Part shown: piece by piece, positions 44,950 through 55,333 of the stretch | Layout: each line of letters starts with the position of its first letter | Position numbering within the stretch: position 1 is the stretch's first letter | From: Carya illinoinensis | Lineage: Eukaryota > Streptophyta > Magnoliopsida > Fagales > Juglandaceae | Reading direction: 5' to 3' | Assembly (NCBI RefSeq): GCF_018687715.1 | Contig: NC_056757.1 | Location: 9,082,501 to 9,146,500 of the forward strand | DNA: 64,000 nt | Position numbers and translations under genes: made by a program | Notes under the pieces: model-generated | Seen by the model: the letters and a program-made list of their open reading frames with translations, nothing else | The model's database searches: none | Told to the model about the DNA's origin: nothing

Positions 44950-44955
<6 letters not shown>

Positions 44956-45039
<84 letters not shown>
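44956..45039. repeat. (TC)n microsatellite
   Basis: About 42 uninterrupted TC units just downstream of the LTR's TATA-like box. It produces an RE-repeat ORF on the minus strand (44915-45115) that is not a gene. Confidence 0.95.
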
Positions 45040-45041
<2 letters not shown>

Positions 45042-45964
45042 CTTAAGCCCAACGAAGAGCTCCCCTCCCCTCCACCAAATCTCTCCTCCTCCAGCCTAGC
45101 TCCACCGCCAACCACCCAACCTCACCACCACCACCGGCAACTTCCTCTTACACTGGCAAGCCTTCACCGTGGAACTCAACCCTCACCTAGCTCTCTCCCT
45201 TAATACAAACCCTGCCGCAGCGAGCCACCAAGAGGCCACCCTCACCACCATGGCATAGCCGACGAACCCCTTCACCCTACATACGCACACATGAAACCCA
45301 CAGGTATCAAGACCTACAGCGCCATGCGCTGCCACCCAGGCCATCGCACCACCACCAACAGCCTCTTCCCTCACCAGCGACCTTCCCTAACCATCCCCAC
45401 CTTACCGCATGCCCTCTTAGTCTCCCACAACTCCTCTCCATCCTTTGGCCTAGATCTACCACCCTCCGGCCACATGCGACCTCCCTATTGCCACCACAAC
45501 TCCACTAGCACCCCTAGGGGAGAGTATTGGCCAGTCCGGACAGGCAAAACCGACCGGACTAGACCAATAGTAAGTCCGGTCGGTCTCGGTCCAAATTTTA
45601 GTGGACCGATTAGTTTCAGTCTGGTCCCGGTCTAGGGGTTTTTTATCCCGGACTAGATCAGACCAGACCGAAGAATAATATATATATATAATATATTTTA
45701 TTATTTATATAGTATTTATAATTGTATAAAATTAATTATAATTTTTATAATTTTTATCTAACCTAATAGGTTAATATTTATAATTTTATACTAATACTAA
45801 TATTTATACTAAGACTAAATTACTAATAGTCTAAATTAATACTAATATACTATTATATAGTTATACAGTCTACTAATCATAAATTCATGATAACTAAATC
45901 ATTATAAGTCTATAACTATATCTATTAGTATTTTTTTTTTGAAAACATCATGCTTTCATTCACC

Positions 45965-46189
45965 TCAAGGGAAAGATGGAACATGATTACAAAGAGGTCT
46001 AACGACCAACTCAACCGAGCTCTCAGCTAGCTCTAAGGATTCCTTAGCTAGACCATGAGCAAACTGGTTGCCACTCCTCCTAACAAAAACTACTTTCCAC
46101 TGGACCAAACTAGATAGTATCATCCTAGTGTCCAACAAAACCATGCCCACTCTATCCCATCTTTCAATATGGTGGTTGATCCCTGCCAC
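45965..46189 (-). pseudogene. LINE ORF2, C-terminal RNase H end
   Basis: The frame begins MAGINHHIERWDRVGMVLLD and has VQWKVVFVRRSGNQFAHGLA, the conserved closing block of the plant LINE RNase H (V.R..N..AH.LA). It continues the preceding frame after a stop at about 46191, and ends shortly before the poly-A at 45931-45940. Confidence 0.8.
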
Positions 46190-46192
46190 AAT

Positions 46193-47161
46193 CTAGAGTG
46201 CATCTCCTTCCAAAATAACTGAGTTCAACTCCAATTCCTTTGCCAAGGAAGCTGCATGAAAAGCTCCTAAGGCTTCAGCCAACACAGGTTCAACCAAGCT
46301 GGAGACCGAGAGCTTCTTAGTGGCCAAAATGGAACCCTTATGGTCTCGGGCCACCAGACCTATTCCATTTCTACCCTGATCCACATTCACAGCAGAATCC
46401 CAATTTATTTTTACCCAATTAGTTGGAGGAGGGGTCCACCTCGAGGGATGAATATAGGCCACTTGAGTTTTAACCACCTTACTAGCTTGAGCTGTCTTGA
46501 ACTCTTTTAGGGACTGGGATGCTTGCCTCAATAGCATGTTTGGGTGCAAAAATGACCCTTCAAACAGCAGCTTATTCCTTCTTAACCATATGCTCCTAGC
46601 AATGATTGAGAACAGATCAAGTAATTCCCTATCACACAGTAGAGTGAGACGTTCATACAGCTCTTTAAAGCTGGCTTCCCTCAGAGTGCTTTTTTGAAAA
46701 AAGATATGACCTTGACTCCAAACATCCATGGCTAAACTGCAGCACCATAGAGCATGGGTGGTGGTCTCCTCTTCTCTGCAGCAGATGGGGCACATAGGAG
46801 AGTCCACTATCTTTTTCTTGAAAAGGTTGAGCATGGTGGGAAGACCCTCAAGACATGCACGCCATAAGAAATTTTTTGTGGTATTAGGGACCTGCATCTT
46901 CCAGCATTCAGACCAGCTTCTCTGTTTCTGTGTCCCTCTTGATGACTGCCCTCTATGCATTTCGATAGCCTCTTTTTGCATATGATAAGCACTTTTGACA
47001 GTGAATGAACCATCTTTGGTGCCCAGCCAAATTAGTTTATCTTCAATACCCGAGGAGCTAATGGGAATTTTTAGTATCATTGCAGCTGTATCAAAATCAA
47101 AAGCATCTAAAATCAAGCCTCTATCCCATTGCTTAATCTCACTGTTTATCAGCCTTTCCAC
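46193..47161 (-). pseudogene. LINE ORF2, zf-RVT and RNase H part
   Basis: A 322-codon frame. Residues 1-85 include LIWLGTKDGSFTVKSAYHMQ, a zf-RVT lead-in. Residues about 90-170 hold VPNTTKNFLWRACLEGLPTM and CPICCREEETTTHALWCC, the zinc-binding CX2C...HX3C set. Residues about 250-322 hold WVKINWDSAVNVDQGRNGIG, VLAEALGAFHAA and VILEGDAL, giving the acidic RNase H residues D, E and D. It stops right after EGDAL, where the family continues; the remainder is at 45965-46189. This frame is well preserved, so the insertion is fairly young. Confidence 0.85.
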
Positions 47162-47173
47162 TTTATCATCTTC

Positions 47174-48496
47174 CTAAAGAATATGTACTGGAGATTGGAC
47201 CATGTATGTAGTAGGTTGAGGCAGCCATTTGTCCTTCCATATTCTGGTTTTATAACCATTTCCAATACGCCACAATGAGCCTTTAACCAGCAGTCCTTTT
47301 GCAACACAGAAGCTTCTCCATATGAAGGATGGCCTGTTTCCCACCTTGGCTTGGAAGAAGTCATGTTGTGGATGATACTTCATTTTCAGGACTTGAGCAA
47401 CTAGAGAGTTTGGGTATTGAACAAGTCTCCACCCTTGCTTTGCCAGCAATGCCAAATTAAAAACCTCAAGGTCTCTAAACTCCAGCTCTCTTGTAGCTTT
47501 CGATCTTCCCATCTGTCCCCAAGACACCCAGTGCACCTTTCTTTCATTTTGTAGATGGCACCACCAGAAGTGCTGAATGACTCTGTTAATATCACTTAGC
47601 AAGGATTTGGGCATTTTGAAGACCCCCATGCAATAACTAGGGAGGGCCTGTACCACAGCCTTAAGGAGTATTTCCTTGCCTGCATGAGAGATGAACTTAT
47701 TTTTCCAATTTCCTACTCTTGATTTGATTCTATCGATGATACTCTTGAAGGCAGCTTTCTTGGATCTACCTATGAGAGCTGGTAATCCAAGGTACTTTTC
47801 ATAACAAGATGAAGATCTGGTACCTGCAAGGCTTAATATGTATTCTTTTGTAGCTGGTTTAGTGTTTGGGCTGAAGAAGATAGAGGTTTTGGTCTTATTT
47901 AGTTTCTGGCCAGAGGCTTCTTCATAGAGGTTTAACAGAAAATGGATAGAGGACCACTCCCTTGCATTTGCTCGACAGAAGAGCAAACTATTATCCGCAA
48001 AAAATAAACGGTTGATGCTGAGTTTCCCCCTGCAAATTGGAAAGCCGTGAATCGTTTTGGAGTCTTCAGCATGGTTCAACAAACTGCTTAACACCTCAGC
48101 CACCAAAATGAACAAGTAGGGAGAGAGAGGATCTCCATGTCTAATGCCTCTAGAAGGATTGAAGCTGCCTTGAGAATTTCCATTTATAAGAATAGAGTAG
48201 GATACAGTAGAGACACATTGCATAATTAGTCTAATCCATCTACTATTGAATCCCATTTTTGCCATGACCTTCCTCAAGAACTCCCACTCCACCCTATCAT
48301 AGGCCTTGCTCATGTCCAACTTAATAGCCATGTAACTTTGCTGCCCTTTGCCTTTAGTGGACATTAAGTGAAGTGTTTCGAAGGCTACAATGACATTATC
48401 AAGGATCATCCTCCCGGGAATAAAAACACTTTGTGTAGGGGCAATGATGAGAGGAAGGATCTCCTTCAGCCTGTTGGATAGAACTTTTGAGACCAC
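47174..48496 (-). pseudogene. LINE ORF2, reverse transcriptase part
   Basis: A 440-codon frame with the LINE RT blocks in order: [89 protein letters not shown] (active site at 47991-48002), LNKTKTSIFFSPN and CYEKYLGLPALIGR, then the thumb and LLAKQGWRLVQYPNSLVAQV. The active-site FADD is FADN, replacing one catalytic aspartate, so this enzyme should be dead even if expressed. It is split from the N-terminal part by stops at 48497-48646. Confidence 0.9.
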
Positions 48497-48646
48497 TTTG
48501 TAGATGACATTACAAAGGGAGATAGGCCTATATTCCAGAACTTTCTGAGGATTCTTGATTTTTGGTATTAAGACAATGAAGGTATTATTAATAGGAGCAA
48601 TCTTACCACCTTCATTTAATATTTCCAGGGCTGCTTTAGTGATATC

Positions 48647-49780
48647 CTATCCTACAACTTCCCAATGAGACTGGTAAAACAAGGTTGGAAAACCATCTGG
48701 GCCAGGAGCACCCATAGGATTCATCTGAAAAAGAGCAGCCTTTACTTCTTCTGCTGTAAACTGTTTGGATAGCTTGGAGTTCATCTCTCTATCTACTCTG
48801 TGATGGACATGACTCAAACAGACATCCACATCTCTTGGACTTGAGGAGGTAAATAGATCTTGGAAATACTGGGAAAATAATGCAGAAATTTCTCTCGGTT
48901 CAGTGGTTTCATTGCCATCATCCCTTATAATTTTTTGAATTCCATTATTTTTCCTCCTCCGGTTAGCACACCTGTGGAAGTATTTAGAGTTTCTGTCTCC
49001 ATCTTTGAGCCATGCCTGTTTTGCCCTCTGTTGCCATTTCAAATTCTCTTCCTCTAGAGCTTTGTCAATTACCTTTTTTAGGGCCTTGATAGCTGCTGTA
49101 TTTGAACCAATGTTCGAGTCTTGCATCTTGGACAGTTGATTCATATCAGTTTGAATGTCCCTCCTTTCTTTCCTTAGAGTTGAACTCCATTGTTTTAGAG
49201 AGTCCTTACATCTCTTAAGCTTTCTCATGACTGAATAGATCTTTAATCCCTGCTGAGTATCCTGGTTCGACCAATTAGATTTAATGATGCTGTTGCAGGT
49301 CTCATGAAGGTTCCAACTTGCCTCGAATCTGAATATCTTCTCTCTTTTTGTCTCTACACAAGTTCCCCATCTTATTCTTCTTCTTGCAATGATCAGTAAG
49401 GTGCAGTGGTCCGAAGTTTGAGCTGCTAGGGCACTGACACTGCATTCATAAAATAGACTAGCCCACAACAAGTTTCCCAGGACTCTATCCAGCCTTTCTT
49501 TGGTGAATTGGACTCCCTCTCTATTATTGGACCATGTGTATTTTGAGCCTTCATAACCTAAGTCACTTAGGCCACACCACTCCACAACACTTCTAAATGC
49601 TTCCATTTGAGAAATTGGTCTACTGGCTGCACCTACTTTTTCATGGTGATGCAGGATCTCATTAAAGTCTCCAAAGCATAGCCATGGTTTGTTCTCTTTA
49701 GGATTGATCATCTTCAACAGCTTCCAACTGTCCCCTCTTTTTGCTGTTTCAGGAGAACCATAGAATCCAGTAAGCATCAT
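48647..49780 (-). pseudogene. LINE ORF2, endonuclease C-terminal half and RT N-terminus
   Basis: A 377-codon frame. It opens within the endonuclease (MMLTGFYGSPETAKRGDSW) and has PWLCFGDFNEIL, FTKERLDRVLGN and AQTSDHCTLLI, the catalytic core motifs of the second half of the domain. A long basic linker follows with QRAKQAWLKDGDRNSKYFHR, then FTAEEVKAALFQMNPMGAPG and GPDGFPTLFYQSHW, the start of RT. The first half of the endonuclease is absent because of 5' truncation near 49790. Confidence 0.88.
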
Positions 49781-49877
49781 CTGCTGTCCACTCTCCTAGT
49801 TAGACAAGGTCATTGAATATGCTAGTATTAGTTAACTATCCACTCTCCTACTAATATATCTATTAGTATTAGTATTA

Positions 49878-50145
49878 GTATTAGTTAACTTAATATCTAA
49901 TATGCTAGTATTACTATATTAGTAATAAGATTATAAGAGTGTTAGTATTAGTTAATTTAATATCTAATATGCTAGTATTAGTAATAAGATTCTAAGAGAC
50001 TAAGAGTATTAGTATTAGTTAATTTAATATCTAATATGCTAGTATTAGTAATAAGATTATAAGAGTATTAGAGTATTAGTATTAGTTAACTTAATATCTA
50101 ATATGCTAGTATTAGTAATAAGATTAAGACTATAAGAGTATTACT
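49878..50145. repeat. 67-bp AT-rich tandem repeat, four copies
   Basis: Units start GTATTAGTTAA(C/T)TTAATATC and contain TAATATGCTAGTATTA, with starts at 49878, 49945, 50012 and 50079. It lies in the left arm of the fold-back element. Confidence 0.8.
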
Positions 50146-51116
50146 CTTATTTAATAAATGAATATAGTATTACATAGAGTATTAGTAAATGTGTTGGGTT
50201 TGAAGACAATGAAGAGATATAGTAAATTAGTAATACTAGTTATTAGTTATTATCTATTAGTACTAGTGTTATTACATATTATTAGTTATTAGTTATTACA
50301 TCTAGTTATTAGTTATAATATTAGTACTAGTGTATTATTAATTATAATAAATAAGTTAATAACTATTACTAATTTACTATATACTAATAGACTAATAGTA
50401 TTAGTATTAGTGTATTACTAATATATATAATATATATATTAGTAACTTAGTAACTTAGTTATATGTATTAGTAATATATAATAATAGATATATATTACTA
50501 ATACATATAACTTATAACTATATGTAATAATAGTATTACTATATCTCTTCAAGCCCCACACATTTATTAATACTCTATGTCATACTATATTAAATAATAG
50601 TAAAATACTCTTATTATTAATACTCTATGTAGTTGTATTAAATACTATATTACTAATACTCTATGTAGTTATAGTGATTTAATACTAACATATTACATAT
50701 TAAGTTAATTATACTAATACTATTATAAATTTATACATATATGATATATTATAATTTATACCATAACTCTTATAATATGTTAATATATTGATATATACTA
50801 GTACTATATATTATAGTTAATATTTATACATTAAAGAGTATAATAATATATTGATACTAAATATATATAGTTATAGACTTATAATGATTTAGTTATTATA
50901 AATTTATGATTAGTATAACTATATAATAGTATTAGCATATTACTAATATATATATATATATAATAGTATACCATATGTATATGTATTAAATATATCACAA
51001 TATAATTACATAAGTATTAAACAAAATGCCATTGGATTAAAAAAAAAAAAAAAAAGGTCAAGGATGGATTGAACAGACCAACCAGACCAGACCGTCCCGG
51101 TCCTTATGGAGTTCGG

Positions 51117-51146
51117 TTAGGTCCAGGGTTCCAACCCTGGACCTAA
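51117..51146. repeat. Perfect 14-bp inverted repeat with 2-base loop
   Basis: TTAGGTCCAGGGTT and AACCCTGGACCTAA are exact reverse complements separated by CC. It lies in the GC-rich subterminal part of the fold-back element. Confidence 0.85.
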
Positions 51147-51716
51147 TAAGTTCAGTCCGGTCAGAAAAATCTCCCCAGACTGGACCGGACCGGACCGAAC
51201 TCCCCTCTAAGCACTCCCCAAGCTCCTCCATGCCTAGCCATAGTCTCCAGCTATTCCCTTGCCTTACACGCACCCTCACCCTCTTGGATGCACTGTACAT
51301 GGCTAGATGCCGCTGTGTTCTACACCTCACTGCCATTCCAAGACCACCATGAGACTCCCAAGACCACCCTTAACCCATCCTTAAGCCCAAACTGACACTT
51401 TATGTGGTGGACAACCACCTTACAAGGTGGATAGCCATTGTTCGAGGTTTAGCAGCCACGTATGACCCTTCCAATGTCATTGACCATGATGGGTAGCTAG
51501 CAATGCATGGGTTAATCCCGACGATGGATAACCATCTCTTTCTCGTTATTTATATTAAATGTTGGTTGGTTGTGGACTGTGCTTTGGATAATTGTGGAGT
51601 TCGCTGTGTAGTGAAGTGTTGGGCATAATTGTGTAGTGTGTTGTGTAGTGTTGTGGATTGTGTTGTGAAGTGTGGGTGTGAAGTATGTGCTATAGTAGTG
51701 ATGTGGACTAGTATTG

Positions 51717-51968
51717 TGAAGGGAGCACACGTGGCGTGTACTCCATGTCATGCAGTGACGCACCGTATGGTGTGTGTCGTAGTAGTGTGTGTTGTAGCCT
51801 AATGGAAGGGAGTACATGTCGTGTGTACTCCATGTTGTGTAGCAATGCACCATGTGGTGTGCATCGTAGTAATGTGTAGCGTAGTGTGGATGAAAGAGAG
51901 TTCACGTGGAGTGTACTCCGTGTGGTGTCGTGATGCACTGGATGGCATGTCACAAAGGTTTGGATGGC
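51717..51968. repeat. 88-bp tandem repeat in the solo LTR, three copies
   Basis: Units start at 51717, 51804 and 51892 with (G/A)AA(G)GGAG(C/T)(A/T)CACGTGG-like wording, followed by GTGTACTCC(A/G)TGT and a GTGATGCAC(C/T)-type segment. The overlapping minus-strand ORFs (51512-51953), rich in His, Thr and Tyr, are artefacts. Confidence 0.7.
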
Positions 51969-54180
51969 GTAGCTAAGGAGTGTAGAATGTGTGGTGTAGT
52001 GTCAAAAACTGTATAACAGTGTCCTGAAGTAGTTGTTATGTAACTTTGTCGTACTGATGGGTGTCACGGTATAGCTTGGGAGTAGCATCGAGCTACATGA
52101 CGTGAAGGAGGTGTAATGTGAATGGAGTCTTGTTGTGTTAAGTGTTGAAATGAAAAAGTGAAGGGCCGGGAAGTAGGAAAGTCCTGCCAACTGGGTTTGA
52201 GTAGAAGTTCGTATCGAAGTATAAAGCTTGTTTGCACAAGCGGGCATTCAACAGATTATAAGTTGATCTTAGGTGATAAAAGGGGGTAAGGTACGTGTGT
52301 AATCTGGTTAGACACATGTGCCAGACGGATTTACCATATGTAATGGGTAATCTATCCTAAGCATGGTTACATGATGTTTAAGCTTCAAAGTTGGCTTAAA
52401 GCCATGTGGTATGTATGGACGGGAATGAGGGTGAAGTATAGGCTAGGATGCTGGAAAGGAAGTAATGTGTGTCTTATCTAAGATTAGGATGCGTGACTTA
52501 GTCGGTTTGAGTTATGCATCGGAATGTGGTTAATACGAAGAGTAAAACAAAGGTCTTAGTATCTTAACCCTAAGGTGAATTATAGAGGTTCACTTTAGTG
52601 GATGAACACTCAAGGTAAGACATTGAATTTGAAAGAGGTAGTGACTGTAAGTGGATCTTGAAAGTTTTAGCATAGCAAAGGAAATGTAAGATTATGAGAT
52701 AGAAGGAGAATGTTTCCATGTGAGGTGTAGTTCTATTTCTAGTTTAGTTGCTTATGTACTAGATAAAGAATGACGCTAAGGTTATGTGCATGCATCTAGG
52801 TTTCCATCTGACACGCAAATGAATTGACTGCATGAAATGAGTATGACATGGGGTCTAGGTAAGTATTATGTTCATACCCTTCTAGAGTTTTCTAAAGATA
52901 TGAAAATGAAATGCTTTTTATTTTCAAAATGACACGAATGACATTTTACGAAAGAATGCTAAGTATAAGGTTTAAAGGTATATGTATGTAACGGCCCTTC
53001 TTGGCAGCCCCTTTTTATGCACCCCAAGTATTTAAGTGTATGCATGTGATGGATGACTATAAGTAGTATTTATCATCTTTATTTTCATGAAAAGAAATGT
53101 CAAGGCTTATGTCCTATGCTTTAAATGACATGAAGAAAGTATTTTAAAATGTCCCTATGAACTGATGTTTTAAATGATGCCATTAAAGGTGATGTTTAAT
53201 GATGCTTTAATGATGCCATGGACTGATATTTTAAACAATGCTTATGTTTATGATTTCAAAGGCTGTTTTTAAATGTTGAGGTTTAAGCTTATGCTTTTAA
53301 ATGATGTTTATGAAATGAATGGACTGATGAATGAATGAAAATAAAAGGACTGAAAGGATTGAATGAATTAAAGGAAATGAAATGACTATTTTAATGTATG
53401 AAAATGTATAATGTCCATGACTGAATGAATGGATACCAAAGGACTTGGCAAATTGCAATACCGAGTAAGTAGTATTGGTAGTGTACCCAGTGCTGCCCCT
53501 TAACTAAAAAGGGATTCCTAAACCATGGCCACAGGTGGAGTCCGGGTCCAAATGAAGACCGCTAACCCTAGCACATAGGGCATAACAGTGTGTAGGCCAA
53601 TGGAAAGTGATAAGAGAATGTATGTATGATAAGGAAGAATGTATGTATACTCAAATCCTTTAAGAAATGAAGGTACGAGGCATGGGAAAATGTTTTATGA
53701 AGAAAAGAAATGTTTTAAGAAAGAAAATCATTTTCAAAAAAAAACCCTGCCTCGAAATGTTTGAAATGAATGAATGTCTTATGTATAGTATGTATGGAGT
53801 GATGAATGCATGACTGAAAAACCTATGTTAGTATATATTGATTGTATGAAGTAATGCTTACGAATTTTCCACTTATTTAAATTTTTTATGTGTGCCCTCC
53901 CAGAGACAAGATGAGCAGGATGTATCATGATAGACACGGCCCAAGGGGAAGAGCACGGAAACGTAGACACAATGTTTTGTATGAAAGAGTTTTGATTATA
54001 AATTTTAATGTTTTCCTCTATAACCCTCTTTAAATTGATAAGCATGTTTTCTTTTATAAACATAGAGTCTTTCATATCATGGAAAGGAAAGGAAAAAGTT
54101 TTAAAATGAACGGTAATTCTTGTCTCTTTCTTAAAATTATATTTTAAAAGTCCCACCACAAGGACAGGCGTTACAGTATG

Positions 54181-54690
54181 GTTTTGGAACTCTTAGGGGA
54201 GAAATACCCTTACTTGATGGCTTGCAAATTCTTTTCTTTTTACTTCGTAAGACAATTGCCAAGTAATATCTATAGCTTTTGTGTTCATTCGCAATGATTG
54301 GTCGTCTTTGAACCCCACTACTCTAATGCCAAAGCTTGAACTAGGAAACTTCTCTTTCTTGTTGGAAATGGTTGGGAATTCCCAACCTCTTAAAAAGATG
54401 TTCTTGATTTTTCCATTATGGCCAACTGGGGAAAAGTCCCCGATGACAATAAAATTCTTATTGACCTTACTGGTCATGAACAAGAATGCGTTGATGCGAT
54501 TCCTAACTGGGCTTAGGAACATGATAGTGAAGGCAAAGAAGGTGCCTTGTGGACAAATAAACTGTTGTCGCCTACCAATATAGATAGGTTTCTTGTGTAC
54601 CCAATCACTCCCACGTAAAGGGGAGTAAACTGAAAGATGTAAAAAGGGCCTCTTCCAAAAAGAACATGGGGATCGTGGGATCTTTTTGGC
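54181..54690 (+). pseudogene. Gypsy gag-region coding remnant, part 2
   Basis: Directly after the solo LTR's right duplication the plus frame reads VLELLGEKYPYLMACKFFSF, then YFVRQLPSNIYSFCVHS. After stops it continues LLFLVGNGWEFPTS and LIDLTGHEQECVDAIPNWA. It fits the FF..Y........F...R.......FF..G..WEFP pattern of gag-region proteins of plant gypsy elements and continues part 1 in the same frame. Opposite-strand ORFs (54193-54522) are shadows. The tandem array at 54687 follows. Confidence 0.6.
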
Positions 54691-55250
54691 TGCATTGCTA
54701 GTCTCTAACTCAACTTTGGTGGCTAAGTATGGAGGTCGTGGGGTCTTTTAACCTCCACGCCCTTTTGGCTGCACCATGAGTCTCTAACTTGACTTTTGTG
54801 GCTAAGTTTGGGGGTTGTGGGGTCTTTTGACCTCCACGCTCTTTTGCCTACACCGCAAGTCTCTAACTCAACTATGATGGCTAAGTATGGGGGTCGTGGG
54901 GTCTTTTGACCTCCATGCTCTTTTAGCTGCACCATGAGTCTCTAACTCACCCTTTTGGCTATACCACGAGTCTCTAACTCAACTTTGGTGTCTAAGTATG
55001 GGGGTCGGGGGATCCTTTGACCTCCACACCCTTTTGGCTACACCATAAGTCTCTGACTCAACTTTGGTAGCTAGGTATGGGAGTCGTGGGGTCTTTTGAC
55101 CTCCACGCCTTTTTGGCTGTACCATGAGTTTCTGACTCGACTTTGGTGGCTAAGTATGGAGGTCATGGGTTCTATTGACCTCCATGCCATTTTGGCTACA
55201 CTGCAAGTCTCTGACTCGATTTTGGTTGCTAAGTATGGGGTTATGGGCAC
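54687..55250. repeat. 79-bp tandem repeat, about seven full copies
   Basis: Units read CTTTTGGCTGCACCATGAGT, CTCTAACTCAACTTTGGTGG, CTAAGTATGGGGGTCGTGGG and GTCTTTTGACCTCCACGCC. Full units start near 54687, 54764, 54841, 54950, 55030, 55109 and 55188, the last one incomplete, with a 30-base partial unit at 54920. Minus-strand ORFs 54723-54935 and 55071-55301 are repeat translations. Confidence 0.85.
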
Positions 55251-55333
55251 GCAAACTGGACAACCACCTGTCTTTATTGATCTTGTCTTTATTGAATACA
55301 TGCAAGAAAAGAAAAGTGAATAGAAACTAAGGG

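Larger units (their letters stand above)
45917..49868 (-). mobile_element. 5'-truncated L1-type LINE, 14-bp TSD
   Basis: The A tail is the T run at 45931-45940 (plus strand), and ORF2 runs leftwards from about 49790. Both sides carry TATATCTATTAGTA (45917-45930 and 49855-49868), a target duplication of at least 14 bases. The endonuclease N-terminus and ORF1 are missing, as in typical 5'-truncated insertions. About 60 bases of filler lie between the LINE sequence and the right duplication. Confidence 0.85.
45515..51209. mobile_element. Fold-back hAT-like element, TSD AGCAC(C/T)CC, carrying a LINE
   Basis: Left end TAGGGGAGAG, right end (reversed) TAGAGGGGAGTTC. Flanks are AGCACCCC (45507-45514) and AGCACTCC (51210-51217), an 8-bp duplication with one change. 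GTCCGGTC/GGACCGGAC words fill both termini. The AT-rich interior is a long inverted repeat: 45841-45930 pairs with about 50855-50940 reversed, and 50165-50237 pairs with 50531-50590 reversed. Without the LINE the element is about 1.75 kb, with arms of roughly 0.8-0.9 kb around a centre near 50400. No transposase is encoded. Confidence 0.75.
44364..54180 (+). mobile_element. 4.1-kb solo LTR (with nested elements), TSD ATATG/GTATG
   Basis: The LTR starts TGTAATAACCC at 44369 and ends GGCGTTACA at 54175. Five-base flanks are ATATG (44364-44368) and GTATG (54176-54180), one mismatch. The host gag frame resumes without loss after the right flank, independent proof of the boundaries. Subtracting the nested element leaves about 4.1 kb. 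A TATA-like ATTAAATACC at about 44906 precedes a CT-rich leader. It holds no coding domains. ORFs at 51512-52247 and 53779-54159 are not supported. Confidence 0.8.

Noticed and set aside
54193..54522. 109-codon minus-strand ORF
   Set aside because: The plus strand carries gag-like sequence in frame with 43890-44368, so the minus ORF is a shadow.
54687..55250. Possible CRISPR-like array
   Set aside because: Units of 79 bases are continuous tandem copies without variable spacers, and the context is a plant retrotransposon.
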